A DNA stretch of 22,332 nt from Bacteroidota bacterium (GTDB lineage: Bacteria; Bacteroidota; Bacteroidia; Chitinophagales; Chitinophagaceae): the NCBI GenBank assembly GCA_023423835.1, contig JAFAEW010000083.1, positions 1-22,332 of the forward strand, read 5' to 3'. The notes under the pieces are model-generated. The model was not told the DNA's origin. It saw only the letters and a program-made list of their open reading frames with translations, and ran no database searches. Below are positions 7,946-15,658 of the stretch, one piece after another. A program made the translations under genes and the position numbers. The first letter of the stretch is position 1. Every line of letters starts with the position of its first letter.

Positions 7946-9799
7946 GTGTTTTTCAAAAACAGATGGTTTGGTTATTTCGTTTGCATGGCGATGGCCCTTT
8001 GCGTTGCACCGGGTAACTGTTTTGCACAAACTGAACAGGATTCTGCCAATACTGGGGGAAAAAACATTTTTCAGCAGGCCCTCAAATTGATTTACCGCGA
8101 TTCGCGTGATTCCGCCAAACAGCAGGAAGTGTTGAATCAGCAAAGCGTGCGGCCATTTTTGAAATACACCGGAAAGATAATCAGGGAGATTGAAATCAAA
8201 GAATTCGGATTTGAAAAAACCTTTAAGGATACCAGTGGCAGCATCAACTACTTTGGAACCAATATCCTCAATAAGTTGCACCGCAATACGCGATCACGCG
8301 TCATTCGAAACAACCTTTTTATTTACCCAAATTCCCCGCTTAATCCCTATCTCGCTGCCGATAATGAGCGGCATTTGAGAGAACTGGAATATATCCAGGA
8401 TGCGAGAATTCTGGTGAAACAAATTCCCGGCAAGCCGGATTCTATAGATCTCGTTGTTGTTACGAAAGACCTTTTCAGTATCAATGGAGAACTTAAAGAC
8501 CTGAGTACGGAAAAGATATTCGTGAAAGGCGGCGATGCCAATGTATTGGGGCTCGGACAAAAAGTGGAATTATCGGCCCTGGTTGAAAAAGGCAGACCTT
8601 TTGGTTATGGTGTAAAGTATGTGAAAAACAATTTATCCGGAAGTTTTATTAATGCGATTGCAAATTACAGCAATGTAAATCCGAATATCGTAAATGGAAG
8701 ATTGAATGAAGAAAGATTTGATGTAGGATTGGAAAGGCCGCTGGTATCACAGTATTTAAAAACCGCGGGAAACATCAGTTATTCGATCCTGAGAAGCCGT
8801 AACTATTTCAACGATTCTGCCTCACAGTTTTACGACTACCAGGGAAGCAGATTTGATGTTTGGGGAGGAGTCAACCTGGGCGTGCGGAAATATTTGTTTG
8901 ACAATAAATTTAAAAACCGGAAATTCCTGGCCATACGTTTTCTTGACCTTGAATATTCCGACACTCCCGATGGGCTTTCAAAAAATGACTGGCGGTTTCA
9001 AAATGAAACAGGGTTGCTGGCTAGTCTCACATTATTCAAACAGAGTTTCTTCAAGACAAATTATCTCTACGGTTTTGGAAACACCGAAGATATCCCCTCA
9101 GGATACAATGTCAGCCTCACCTCCGGGTGGTACAGGATTGCAGATTTGAGCCGGCTGTATGCAGGCGTGAGTGCCAATAAGTATATTGTTTCAAACCGGA
9201 ATGATTTTATTCAGGTGTATTCACGGCTGGGCGGATTTTTGGGTGATAAGCAAATTCAGGATGCGAACTTAATGGCCGGGGCAAGTTTTTTCAGCCGGAT
9301 CCTGTCAAACGGCGATCTGAAAATGAGGCAGTTTTTTGTGTTGAATTATACCCGCCAGTTTAACCGGTTGCTGACCGAGCCGTTGCAGATCAATAATGAA
9401 TTCGGGCTGAAATATTTTGGTTCTGATTCTGCTTACGGATCAACGCGCATCAGCTTTCATTCGGAGTCAGACTTTTATCTTTCCTATAAACTGTTTGGCT
9501 TTAAATTTTCTCCCTTTGCCAGCGGAAGTGTTTCTGTGTTGAAACCGCAGGATCAGCCGTTTTCAAAATCAGATCTTTATTGGGGAATCGGAGGTGGTGT
9601 TCGTACCAGAAACGAAAACCTTGTTTTCGGAACCGTGGAATTAAGAGCCGTCTATTTTCCCAAAAATGTGGCCGGCAATCAACCTTTCAGGATCATGCTC
9701 TCCGCCAACCTTAAATTCAGGGTAAATACGAACTACATCAACCCGCCGGATCTTATAAGGGTAAACAGTGATGTTAACAATGAAGTTTATGCCTTCTGA
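7946..9799 (+). CDS. Outer-membrane protein: POTRA-like domain plus beta-barrel
   Basis: This predicted 617-residue outer-membrane protein starts at a GTG codon. An in-frame ATG at 7985 would leave only a stub of the signal peptide, so GTG is preferred. The signal peptide ends near FAQ (residue 28). Residues about 75-175 resemble one POTRA domain (strand IREIEIKEFG, helix, then LRELEYIQDARILV and a final strand), as in BamA/TamA/surface-antigen proteins. From about 190 to the end the sequence alternates polar and hydrophobic residues with many aromatics, as in a 16-stranded barrel, and the last residue is Phe, the usual barrel signal. It follows coaE after 48 bp. It may insert or export something across the outer membrane; it is not BamA itself, being too short and having one POTRA. 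Confidence 0.75.
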   Translation: MFFKNRWFGYFVCMAMALCVAPGNCFAQTEQDSANTGGKNIFQQALKLIYRDSRDSAKQQEVLNQQSVRPFLKYTGKIIREIEIKEFGFEKTFKDTSGSINYFGTNILNKLHRNTRSRVIRNNLFIYPNSPLNPYLAADNERHLRELEYIQDARILVKQIPGKPDSIDLVVVTKDLFSINGELKDLSTEKIFVKGGDANVLGLGQKVELSALVEKGRPFGYGVKYVKNNLSGSFINAIANYSNVNPNIVNGRLNEERFDVGLERPLVSQYLKTAGNISYSILRSRNYFNDSASQFYDYQGSRFDVWGGVNLGVRKYLFDNKFKNRKFLAIRFLDLEYSDTPDGLSKNDWRFQNETGLLASLTLFKQSFFKTNYLYGFGNTEDIPSGYNVSLTSGWYRIADLSRLYAGVSANKYIVSNRNDFIQVYSRLGGFLGDKQIQDANLMAGASFFSRILSNGDLKMRQFFVLNYTRQFNRLLTEPLQINNEFGLKYFGSDSAYGSTRISFHSESDFYLSYKLFGFKFSPFASGSVSVLKPQDQPFSKSDLYWGIGGGVRTRNENLVFGTVELRAVYFPKNVAGNQPFRIMLSANLKFRVNTNYINPPDLIRVNSDVNNEVYAF

Positions 9800-9802
9800 G
9801 GA

Positions 9803-10729
9803 TTATTGCATCCTCTCCTGCAACCATTTTTCTCTTCCATAACCCGGAATCACATGCTTTTCACTGTGATAGGAAGAACGGACAAGCGGACCACTCTCCA
9901 CGTAATCTATTCCAAGCTGGTAGCCGATCTCGCGGTATTCCGCAAATTCATCGGGATGAATAAACCGCTCAACTTTCAGGTGTTTTTGAGTCGGCTGCAG
10001 GTATTGACCGAGGGTTACCACATCAATTTTTACCGCTGCAAGATCTTCAAGCGTCTGGATTACTTCTTCCCTCTTTTCTCCTAAACCGAGCATAATGCCC
10101 GTTTTGGTGCGCATCCCATTTCTTTTCAGATGTTCCAAAACCTGGAGACTGCGGCGATATTTGGCCTGAATTCGAACCTGGCGACTCAATCTTTCAACGG
10201 TTTCCACATTGTGGCTTACCACTTCCGGAGCTGCTTCAATGATCCGTTGAATATTTTCGGTCTGTCCTTTAAAGTCCGGAATCAGCGTTTCCAGGGTGGT
10301 GCCCGGGTTTAATGCTTTTACCGCTTTGATGGTATTGTACCAGATTATTGAGCCTCCGTCTTTCAGTTCATCGCGGTCAACGCTGGTGATGACTGCATGT
10401 TTAACCTTCATAAGAAAAATTGCTTCCGCGACTCTTTGCGGTTCATCCCAATCAACCGGTTCAGGCCGGCCTGTAGCCACCGCACAAAAGCCGCAACTTC
10501 GGGTGCAGATGTTACCAAGAATCATGAAGGTGGCCGTTCCGGCACCCCAGCATTCACCCATATTGGGGCAATTTCCGCTTTCGCAGATCGTGTGTAATTT
10601 ATGGGTGTCAACTAAATTTCTTACATTTTTGTAACTCTCTCCAACCGGCAGTTTTACTTTCAGCCACGAAGGTTTCTTCGTCCTGGAAATCGTGGGAATA
10701 CTGCTGTTTATAACCGGTAATTCTTCCAT
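9803..10729 (-). CDS. lipA: Lipoyl synthase
   Basis: This radical-SAM enzyme inserts two sulfur atoms into octanoyl groups on lipoyl domains to form lipoyl cofactor. With the ATG at 10729 the protein has 308 residues; an in-frame TTG eight codons upstream is less likely. Both iron-sulfur sites are complete: auxiliary cluster cysteines C49, C54 and C60 (CESGNCPNMGEC), and the SAM cluster C75-x3-C79-x2-C82 (CTRSCGFC). The C-terminal RSSY (284-287), whose Ser binds the auxiliary cluster, is present. Its stop codon is only 3 bp from the stop of the convergent barrel gene, leaving no room for a separate terminator. No lipB is in the window. Confidence 0.97.
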   Translation of the reverse strand: MEELPVINSSIPTISRTKKPSWLKVKLPVGESYKNVRNLVDTHKLHTICESGNCPNMGECWGAGTATFMILGNICTRSCGFCAVATGRPEPVDWDEPQRVAEAIFLMKVKHAVITSVDRDELKDGGSIIWYNTIKAVKALNPGTTLETLIPDFKGQTENIQRIIEAAPEVVSHNVETVERLSRQVRIQAKYRRSLQVLEHLKRNGMRTKTGIMLGLGEKREEVIQTLEDLAAVKIDVVTLGQYLQPTQKHLKVERFIHPDEFAEYREIGYQLGIDYVESGPLVRSSYHSEKHVIPGYGREKWLQERMQ

Positions 10730-10761
10730 GCCTTTTTCGTTTTCGCCTTTCAATAATCGAA

Positions 10762-10769
10762 CAAAGTAA
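10762..10769 (-). promoter_or_regulatory. Possible -7 box for lipA
   Basis: The minus strand reads TTACTTTG 33 bp before the lipA ATG, close to the Bacteroidota -7 consensus TAnnTTTG. The same octamer precedes the hisC-like gene. No -33 TTG is seen at proper spacing, so this is only suggestive. Confidence 0.3.
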
Positions 10770-10850
10770 CCGAAGTTTTTTTAGAAAAAACGCTTTCGTT
10801 CAACTTCTGCCGGTCGCGCTGCTTCTGCGGGTAATGTGATTGCGGAGGGG

Positions 10851-11675
10851 TTATTTTCTTGATCCGAATTCAATGGCTACATAGGCATTGAAGAAAAACT
10901 GTTTTTCCGGAACATCAATCATTATAGGCATTTTCTTAGAATAGTATTCGGCATTCAACCCTACTTCCAAAGCAGAAAGAAACTCGTTGTATCTTCCATA
11001 ATCGAAACGGAGGGCAAGGCGTCCAAATGCGCCCGGTACAAAAGTGCCTTCCGTAAAACCTTTGGTAAATCCCGGAGTACCTGCAATCAACGATGGATCG
11101 AGAAACTCGTGGCGATTTGAGTCGTTGAATTTGATCTGCCTGGTCTTGCCACTGGCATCCTGAACATCGAGATAATAGGGTTTTAAATATCCAAGGGATA
11201 ATCCTCCGCCATAAATTGCAGCTACCGCTACACCGTTTTTATTTCCTTTTCCTCCAATTAAACGCTGTTGTCCAACGCCGCCTTTCAGGTAATAAAAATT
11301 ATTTTGCTTTCCATAGACGTAAGGATTCCCAATCAGAATAAATCCGCCACCAACGGGCGTGGCCGTAGGAATTTTATCTTCTTTCTGACTCTTTCTTTCT
11401 CCTAATTCTATCCACCACAAATTGGTTTTATCAATGGTAATATATTTTCCATGTTCATAGAAAACACCCCAACCGTCGGTATTTAATTTAAAGGCGAAAG
11501 CGGATTGGTGCGAAAAAACCAGCGATCCTTCCTCATACTGTTTCATCAGGTTATTTAATCGCTCCTTTCTATCCAGCTTTTTTTGCTCCCGTGGACTGAT
11601 GGGCGCGGGTTGCTGACAATAGGTAACTATGCCTGCGAAAACAAAAATGCCTGCTAAAAATATCTTCTTTACCAT
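10851..11675 (-). CDS. Secreted protein of unknown function
   Basis: I do not recognise this 274-residue protein. It starts with a good signal peptide (MVKKIFLAGIF...) ending near TYCQ; the Cys is preceded by Tyr, which does not fit a lipobox, so cleavage by signal peptidase I just before the Gln is more likely. A charged linker (about 26-50) rich in K, R and E follows, then a long stretch of alternating strands with Gly and aromatic residues (KGGVGQQRLIGGKG, AIYGGGLSLGYLKPYYLD) and an end that reads like a final barrel strand (FFFNAYVAIEFGSRK). A small outer-membrane barrel is therefore likely. It is upstream of lipA on the same strand, separated by about 120 bp, and divergent from the OsmC-like gene by 42 bp. 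Confidence 0.7.
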   Translation of the reverse strand: MVKKIFLAGIFVFAGIVTYCQQPAPISPREQKKLDRKERLNNLMKQYEEGSLVFSHQSAFAFKLNTDGWGVFYEHGKYITIDKTNLWWIELGERKSQKEDKIPTATPVGGGFILIGNPYVYGKQNNFYYLKGGVGQQRLIGGKGNKNGVAVAAIYGGGLSLGYLKPYYLDVQDASGKTRQIKFNDSNRHEFLDPSLIAGTPGFTKGFTEGTFVPGAFGRLALRFDYGRYNEFLSALEVGLNAEYYSKKMPIMIDVPEKQFFFNAYVAIEFGSRK

Positions 11676-11717
11676 GATATTGATTGTAGGTCGTAAATTT
11701 AGATAAATTTTTATATA

Positions 11718-12125
11718 ATGACAGCTGAAATAATCTATAAAGGGTCGTTAAGAACGGAAGTAACGCATCTTAAAAGTGGAACTACAATTGAAACGGATGC
11801 ACCAACGGATAATCATGGAAAAGGCGAACGGTTTTCTCCCACCGACCTGATGGCAACCTCACTCGGGCTGTGTATGATAACAGTGATGGGAATCAAAGCA
11901 AGGGATATGAATATTGAGCTGGAAGGAACGAAAATCGGTATCACAAAGGTTATGAAAGCCGATCCGCGACGGGTGGGTGAAATAAAGGTGGAGTTTCATT
12001 TTCCTGAAACCTTTAATCCGGATGAAAAAACCAAAACCATTTTGGAAAGAACCGGCAGAACCTGTCCCGTGGCATTAAGCCTGCATCCCGACATAAAGCA
12101 GGAGATCAGTTTCAACTGGAAATAG
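11718..12125 (+). CDS. OsmC-like thiol peroxidase
   Basis: OsmC/Ohr-type proteins reduce organic peroxides with a pair of cysteines. This 135-residue protein has both: C52 in SLGLCM, at the start of the central helix, and C116 in GRTCPVALSL, at the usual spacing. The polar motif ERFSPTDLMATSLG (37-50) is typical, and the acidic Asp-Glu-rich segment PDEKTKTILERTG precedes the second Cys. It belongs more with the YhfA/OsmC branch than with Ohr. The gene is divergent from the secreted protein on the left, and its last 14 bp overlap, tail to tail, with the HisB-like gene. Confidence 0.9.
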   Translation: MTAEIIYKGSLRTEVTHLKSGTTIETDAPTDNHGKGERFSPTDLMATSLGLCMITVMGIKARDMNIELEGTKIGITKVMKADPRRVGEIKVEFHFPETFNPDEKTKTILERTGRTCPVALSLHPDIKQEISFNWK

Positions 12126-12693
12126 AATCAACGGCTTTCAGATAATCGTAGATTTCTTTCCACCCGTTCGTTTCAAGAGCAATCGAAGGCTGTAATTCTT
12201 CCCTCGTGTTTTCTGTTTCCGATGCGCCAAGTCCGGATTCATTATTCAGCCAGACGGCCTTGCATCCGAGGTTTTTTGCTAGTTGCACATCCGTTATTCT
12301 GTCGCCGATGACAAATGATTTTTGCAGGTCGAAAAGAGGGTTATCGAGATAATCCAAAAACAATCCGGTACCGGGTTTTCGGGTTGAAAGATTTTGCCAG
12401 GGATAACTTTTATCAATGTGAACGGCGGAAAAATGTACGCCTTCATTTTCAAAACACCGGATAATAAAATCTTGAATCGGCCAGAATTTATCCTCGGGAA
12501 AATCGTCATCGCCAAGTCCATCCTGGTTGGTAACCATAATCAGGTCGAATGGGGTTTGTGCGGCAATTTTATGCATGAATTCAAAAACATGCGGATAAAA
12601 TTCAAGTTTGTTCCAGCTATCAATCCTATAGGTCGGAGGTGCTTCCTTTATCAATGTACCGTCTCTATCGATGATCAAAAGTTTTTTCGCCAT
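12112..12693 (-). CDS. hisB: Histidinol-phosphatase domain protein (stand-alone HisB N-domain)
   Basis: This HAD-superfamily phosphatase of 193 residues matches the N-terminal, histidinol-phosphate phosphatase half of HisB: D9-x-D11 in IDRDGTLIKE, T55 in MVTNQDGLGDDDFP, K106 in STRKPGTG and D131/D135 in GDRITDVQLAKNLGC. The zinc-binding loop of enterobacterial HisB (Cys-x-His... Cys-x-Cys) is absent and replaced by HIDKSYPWQNLSTRKP, a form I recall from other Bacteroidota HisB proteins. The dehydratase half is missing, so imidazoleglycerol-phosphate dehydratase must be encoded elsewhere. It is the last gene of a four-gene run, 2 bp after the cytochrome c. Another small-phosphate HAD role is possible, but NQDGLG-x3-FP strongly favours HisB. 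Confidence 0.8.
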   Translation of the reverse strand: MAKKLLIIDRDGTLIKEAPPTYRIDSWNKLEFYPHVFEFMHKIAAQTPFDLIMVTNQDGLGDDDFPEDKFWPIQDFIIRCFENEGVHFSAVHIDKSYPWQNLSTRKPGTGLFLDYLDNPLFDLQKSFVIGDRITDVQLAKNLGCKAVWLNNESGLGASETENTREELQPSIALETNGWKEIYDYLKAVDSISS

Positions 12694-12695
12694 TG

Positions 12696-13109
12696 CTAAT
12701 CCTTTTTCAATTTTGACCTTACTGATTGCACCTCCGATTCCGTAATGACACTGTAGTTATTTCCAAAACTTTTTCTGATGTAGGTTAATACATTGGCGAG
12801 TTCTGCATTTGTCAGTTGCATTTGGGAAGGCATGTTGTTGGCATAATATACGCCATCCAAAGCCGTTTTCTGATCAGGCGTACCGGTGAGCACCCATTTT
12901 ATAAGATCGGGTTTACTTCCTTTTACCAGTGTTGTTCCGGTGAGGGGCGGATTAAGATTTGGCACGCCGCTGCCATCCTGCTGATGACAGGTGAGGCATT
13001 TGGAATAATAAATCTGAGCACCCTTTTTCAACTGATCGGATTCTGCGCTTTGCGCACCGGCCTGTTCAGCAACGAGCAAAAGGAAAATAAGATTGAAGAT
13101 TATACGCAT
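12696..13109 (-). CDS. Periplasmic mono-haem cytochrome c
   Basis: This small class I cytochrome c carries electrons in the periplasm. The 137-residue precursor has a signal peptide (MRIIFNLIFLLLVAEQAGAQ) and one haem site, C38-x2-C41-H42, in the context KCLTCHQQDGSG. A candidate axial Met is M93 in NNMPSQM, and the helix ELANVLTYIRKSFGN is the usual last helix of such domains. The TAG of the upstream dehydrogenase gene directly abuts its ATG with no gap, which implies translational coupling, and it most likely accepts electrons from that dehydrogenase and passes them to the respiratory chain. Confidence 0.92.
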   Translation of the reverse strand: MRIIFNLIFLLLVAEQAGAQSAESDQLKKGAQIYYSKCLTCHQQDGSGVPNLNPPLTGTTLVKGSKPDLIKWVLTGTPDQKTALDGVYYANNMPSQMQLTNAELANVLTYIRKSFGNNYSVITESEVQSVRSKLKKD

Positions 13110-14417
13110 CTATTTTTCTTTATAGAAAATCCTGAAAACCGTTCCGCCGGCATCATCACTCACATAGAGCGATCCGTCTGGACCCTGAGCAAGACCGCAA
13201 GGCCGGTGTTTTGCTTTTCCCGGCTCCATATATTTTGGACCTCCTGCAAAGTTATCGGCAAAAATTTCCCAATCACCGCTTGGCTTCCCGTCTTTAAAGG
13301 GTACAAAGGCCACGAAGTATCCTTTCTGAGGTTCGGGCGCCCGGTTCCAGGAACCGTGAAAGGCGATGAAAGCGCCGTTTTTATATCGCTCAGGAAACAT
13401 GTTGCCGGTATAAAATAAAAGGTCGTTCGGCGCCATATGAGCGGGAAAAACCGCTACCGGATCGATGGCTTTATCGGCCCCGGTTTTCTTGCCATTACCG
13501 CCATATTCGGGACTCAATATTTTTTTATGCTGAAACTGATCGTAATAAATATACGGCCATCCCGCATCGTCTCCTTTGTGAAGAATATACATGCATTCTG
13601 CCGGCAGTTCCGCACTTTGTTTGTCGTTATAAATCTTCGGGAAAAGGTAGCTCAACTGGTCGCGTCCGTGTTGCATGGCTACGAGCGTATTGGCCTGTTT
13701 GTTCCAATCCAGTCCCATCACATTTCTCAGGCCGGTAGCGAAGCGGCTGCCATCGCCATAATGTTGGTTTACCCCGTCGGCCCGGAATTCCCAGATACCT
13801 CCGGCAGAATCGAGGATCGGACAAGGCTGCATTCCGGGAGATCCGGGCGTTCTGTCTTTTTCCTGACAACTGTTTGAATAAGCGCCTACATTCACATAAA
13901 TATTTCCGTTATCGTCTAAGGTGAAAGCTTTGGCTTCATGCTCGTTTCGGGCTATCAATCCTGAAATTACTGTTTGCGGTTGCAACTGGGTTAGGTTTCC
14001 GGCCCGGTCGAGTGGAAAACGGTAAACGTCTGTATTGGAGGATGCATAAAGAAAACCGTCTTTTATTTCTAAACCCGAACCCGCGAAATCTCCATAACCT
14101 TCTATGATATCGGCTTTGCCATCCCTGGAAGTATCGCGTAAACGGATGATCCCTTTTCCATTTTTCAGGGCGTTGAGCTTTACGAAGATGTCGCCGTTTG
14201 TATTTACTGCGAGGTGTCTTGCCTGCCCGATATTGTCTGCTACCACCAGTGCCCGGAAGCCGGCAGGAAGGATCAAGCCCGCATTACTGCTGTCGGCCTG
14301 TGGCAGGGCATTTTGACTTTGCATAGGAAGATTTTCCTGTTGATCATTTTTGCAGGCCATGAAGGTGAATCCCAGTAAGATAGAACCCACGATCAGGAAC
14401 GTTCTTGTGCTTTTCAT
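13110..14417 (-). CDS. PQQ-type sugar dehydrogenase (sorbosone/GDH-B-like) lipoprotein
   Basis: This is a six-bladed beta-propeller of the soluble glucose dehydrogenase/sorbosone dehydrogenase family; such proteins oxidise sugars or related aldoses with PQQ. The 435-residue precursor is a lipoprotein (lipobox T-F-M-A-C, Cys22). Family motifs seen are the blade sequence AFTLDDNGNIYVNVGAYSN, RNVMGLDWN (about 233), MQHGRDQL, PAECMYILHKGDDAGWPY, HGSWNRAPEPQKGY, and the closing HRPCGLAQGPDGSLYVSDD. Its product is co-encoded with the cytochrome c, a likely electron acceptor. Some members lack measurable activity or bind other cofactors, and the actual substrate is unknown. It follows the hisC-like gene by 24 bp, so it appears to be in the same transcript. 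Confidence 0.85.
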   Translation of the reverse strand: MKSTRTFLIVGSILLGFTFMACKNDQQENLPMQSQNALPQADSSNAGLILPAGFRALVVADNIGQARHLAVNTNGDIFVKLNALKNGKGIIRLRDTSRDGKADIIEGYGDFAGSGLEIKDGFLYASSNTDVYRFPLDRAGNLTQLQPQTVISGLIARNEHEAKAFTLDDNGNIYVNVGAYSNSCQEKDRTPGSPGMQPCPILDSAGGIWEFRADGVNQHYGDGSRFATGLRNVMGLDWNKQANTLVAMQHGRDQLSYLFPKIYNDKQSAELPAECMYILHKGDDAGWPYIYYDQFQHKKILSPEYGGNGKKTGADKAIDPVAVFPAHMAPNDLLFYTGNMFPERYKNGAFIAFHGSWNRAPEPQKGYFVAFVPFKDGKPSGDWEIFADNFAGGPKYMEPGKAKHRPCGLAQGPDGSLYVSDDAGGTVFRIFYKEK

Positions 14418-14441
14418 TTTATGACGATTTATAATGGAAGA

Positions 14442-15506
14442 TCACTTTGTTGTCTGCATGAAGAAATCAAAAATCGAATCGATCAGCCTTGTATTTTCAA
14501 ATTCATTTCCCACCGAGATCCGCAACCCGTTTTCACACAGCGGAAGATCGCCTGCGTAAAAAACCCTAATTCCCGCATTCAATAGATGTTCATACAGTTT
14601 TCGTGCCTCATTCAATCTGATTAAAATAAAATTTGCCTCCGACGGGTAAACTTTCACCTCCGCCGGCAGTTGTCTGAAAATGTCCTGCAAAGCATTGCGC
14701 ATCAAAACAATCTCTCTGATCATTGTGTTTACCGATGCGATATTTGAGGAAGCTTCGATGAAAAGATCGGCCGAACATTGGCTGATGTTGAAGCTGCCCT
14801 TAATTTGTTTCATACAGGCAATCACATCAGGACTTCCGATTGCAATGGCTATTCGTAATGCGGCCATTCCCCATGCCTTGCTGAAAGTTTGCAACACAAC
14901 GAGGCGATCGTAATCCGGGAGTTCCTTTATGAGCGATGGTTTCTTTGAAAAATTTACGTAAGCTTCATCTACAACCAACAAACCGTGAAAATTATTGAGG
15001 ATCAGTTCAAGCGCATCCTTATCGATCGAAACTCCCGAAATCTTATTGGGAGATGATAGAAAAATCATCTTTGTGTGTTCATCCACCAGATTCTCGAGGG
15101 TGATGAGGTCGGGCTGAAAATCATCCTGCAATACGGCTATACGAACTTCAACTTTTAGTAAAGCAGCCACAAATTGAACCCTTTCCAGACCGGGATTACA
15201 AATGAGGATATTATCCTTTTCCGGCTCACAAAATGTTTTTAGTAGTACATCTACGCATTCATCAGTTCCACTACCTAAAAAGATGTTGGCGGCTTGTACG
15301 CCTTTAATTTTTGAAACGGCCTGTTTCAATTGTATTTGATGCGGATCAGGGTAGCGGTTGTACCACTTCTTCAGCGGGCTTCCGAGAGCATTTTCATTTA
15401 AATGAAGCGAGATGCCATCAGCCTGTTCCGGTTCTGCGGATGCCGGATCAAGGTCGAGAACTGGCAGCAAATCGGCTCGTATCAATCCTTTTATTTCGGG
15501 AGTCAT
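14442..15506 (-). CDS. hisC: HisC-like aminotransferase with altered PLP-pocket motifs
   Basis: This is a fold-type I PLP aminotransferase of the histidinol-phosphate family, which transfers an amino group from glutamate to imidazole-acetol phosphate. With the ATG at 15506, preceded by GGAGGT, it has 354 residues; an upstream in-frame TTG is less likely. Family hallmarks are HLNENALG (35-42), RYPDP (51-55), FLGSGTDE (76-83), D180-E-A-Y and the PLP-lysine K210 in TFSKAWGMAALRIA. However, the usual NNPTG segment reads N154-K-I-S-G158, so the Asn that contacts the PLP phenol oxygen is replaced by Lys155, and the usual PTYGMY loop reads N104-P-G-L-E-R. The enzyme is therefore divergent and may have another acceptor. 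It heads the operon with the PQQ dehydrogenase, cytochrome c and HisB-like phosphatase. Confidence 0.8.
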   Translation of the reverse strand: MTPEIKGLIRADLLPVLDLDPASAEPEQADGISLHLNENALGSPLKKWYNRYPDPHQIQLKQAVSKIKGVQAANIFLGSGTDECVDVLLKTFCEPEKDNILICNPGLERVQFVAALLKVEVRIAVLQDDFQPDLITLENLVDEHTKMIFLSSPNKISGVSIDKDALELILNNFHGLLVVDEAYVNFSKKPSLIKELPDYDRLVVLQTFSKAWGMAALRIAIAIGSPDVIACMKQIKGSFNISQCSADLFIEASSNIASVNTMIREIVLMRNALQDIFRQLPAEVKVYPSEANFILIRLNEARKLYEHLLNAGIRVFYAGDLPLCENGLRISVGNEFENTRLIDSIFDFFMQTTK

Positions 15507-15559
15507 ATTTTTATGTTCTACCTCCAAATTTGAGAAAAAAAGCCGTAAACGAAGAGCTC

Positions 15560-15567
15560 CAAAGTAA
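15560..15567 (-). promoter_or_regulatory. Possible -7 box for the hisC-like operon
   Basis: The minus strand reads TTACTTTG, the same octamer seen before lipA, about 54 bp before the ATG at 15506. It is one deviation from TAnnTTTG. No clear -33 TTG is visible. Confidence 0.3.
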
Positions 15568-15619
15568 TTTTGGCTAACTTATTGTGTAAAAACCCTTAAA
15601 AACATTTTAAAAAAATAAT

Positions 15620-15627
15620 TAATTTTG
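15620..15627 (+). promoter_or_regulatory. -7 box (TAATTTTG) for the mini T9SS gene
   Basis: TAATTTTG matches the Bacteroidota -7 consensus TAnnTTTG exactly and lies 31 bp before the ATG at 15659, in a very AT-rich stretch. A -33 TTG at the right distance is not seen. Confidence 0.4.
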
Positions 15628-15658
15628 GAAATAAAACAGCAGAGGCTTAATTTTAATT

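Noticed and set aside
9800..9802. A terminator between the convergent barrel gene and lipA
   Set aside because: Only three bases separate the two stop codons and no hairpin with a T-tract spans them.
10771..10797. An imperfect hairpin with T6/A6 arms upstream of lipA
   Set aside because: The stem is almost all A-T, with an internal mismatch, and looks like chance complementarity of homopolymer tracts in an AT-rich promoter.
12816..13418. A plus-strand open frame of 200 codons
   Set aside because: It is antisense to the cytochrome c and the PQQ-dehydrogenase genes, both with strong motifs; its translation shows no domain.
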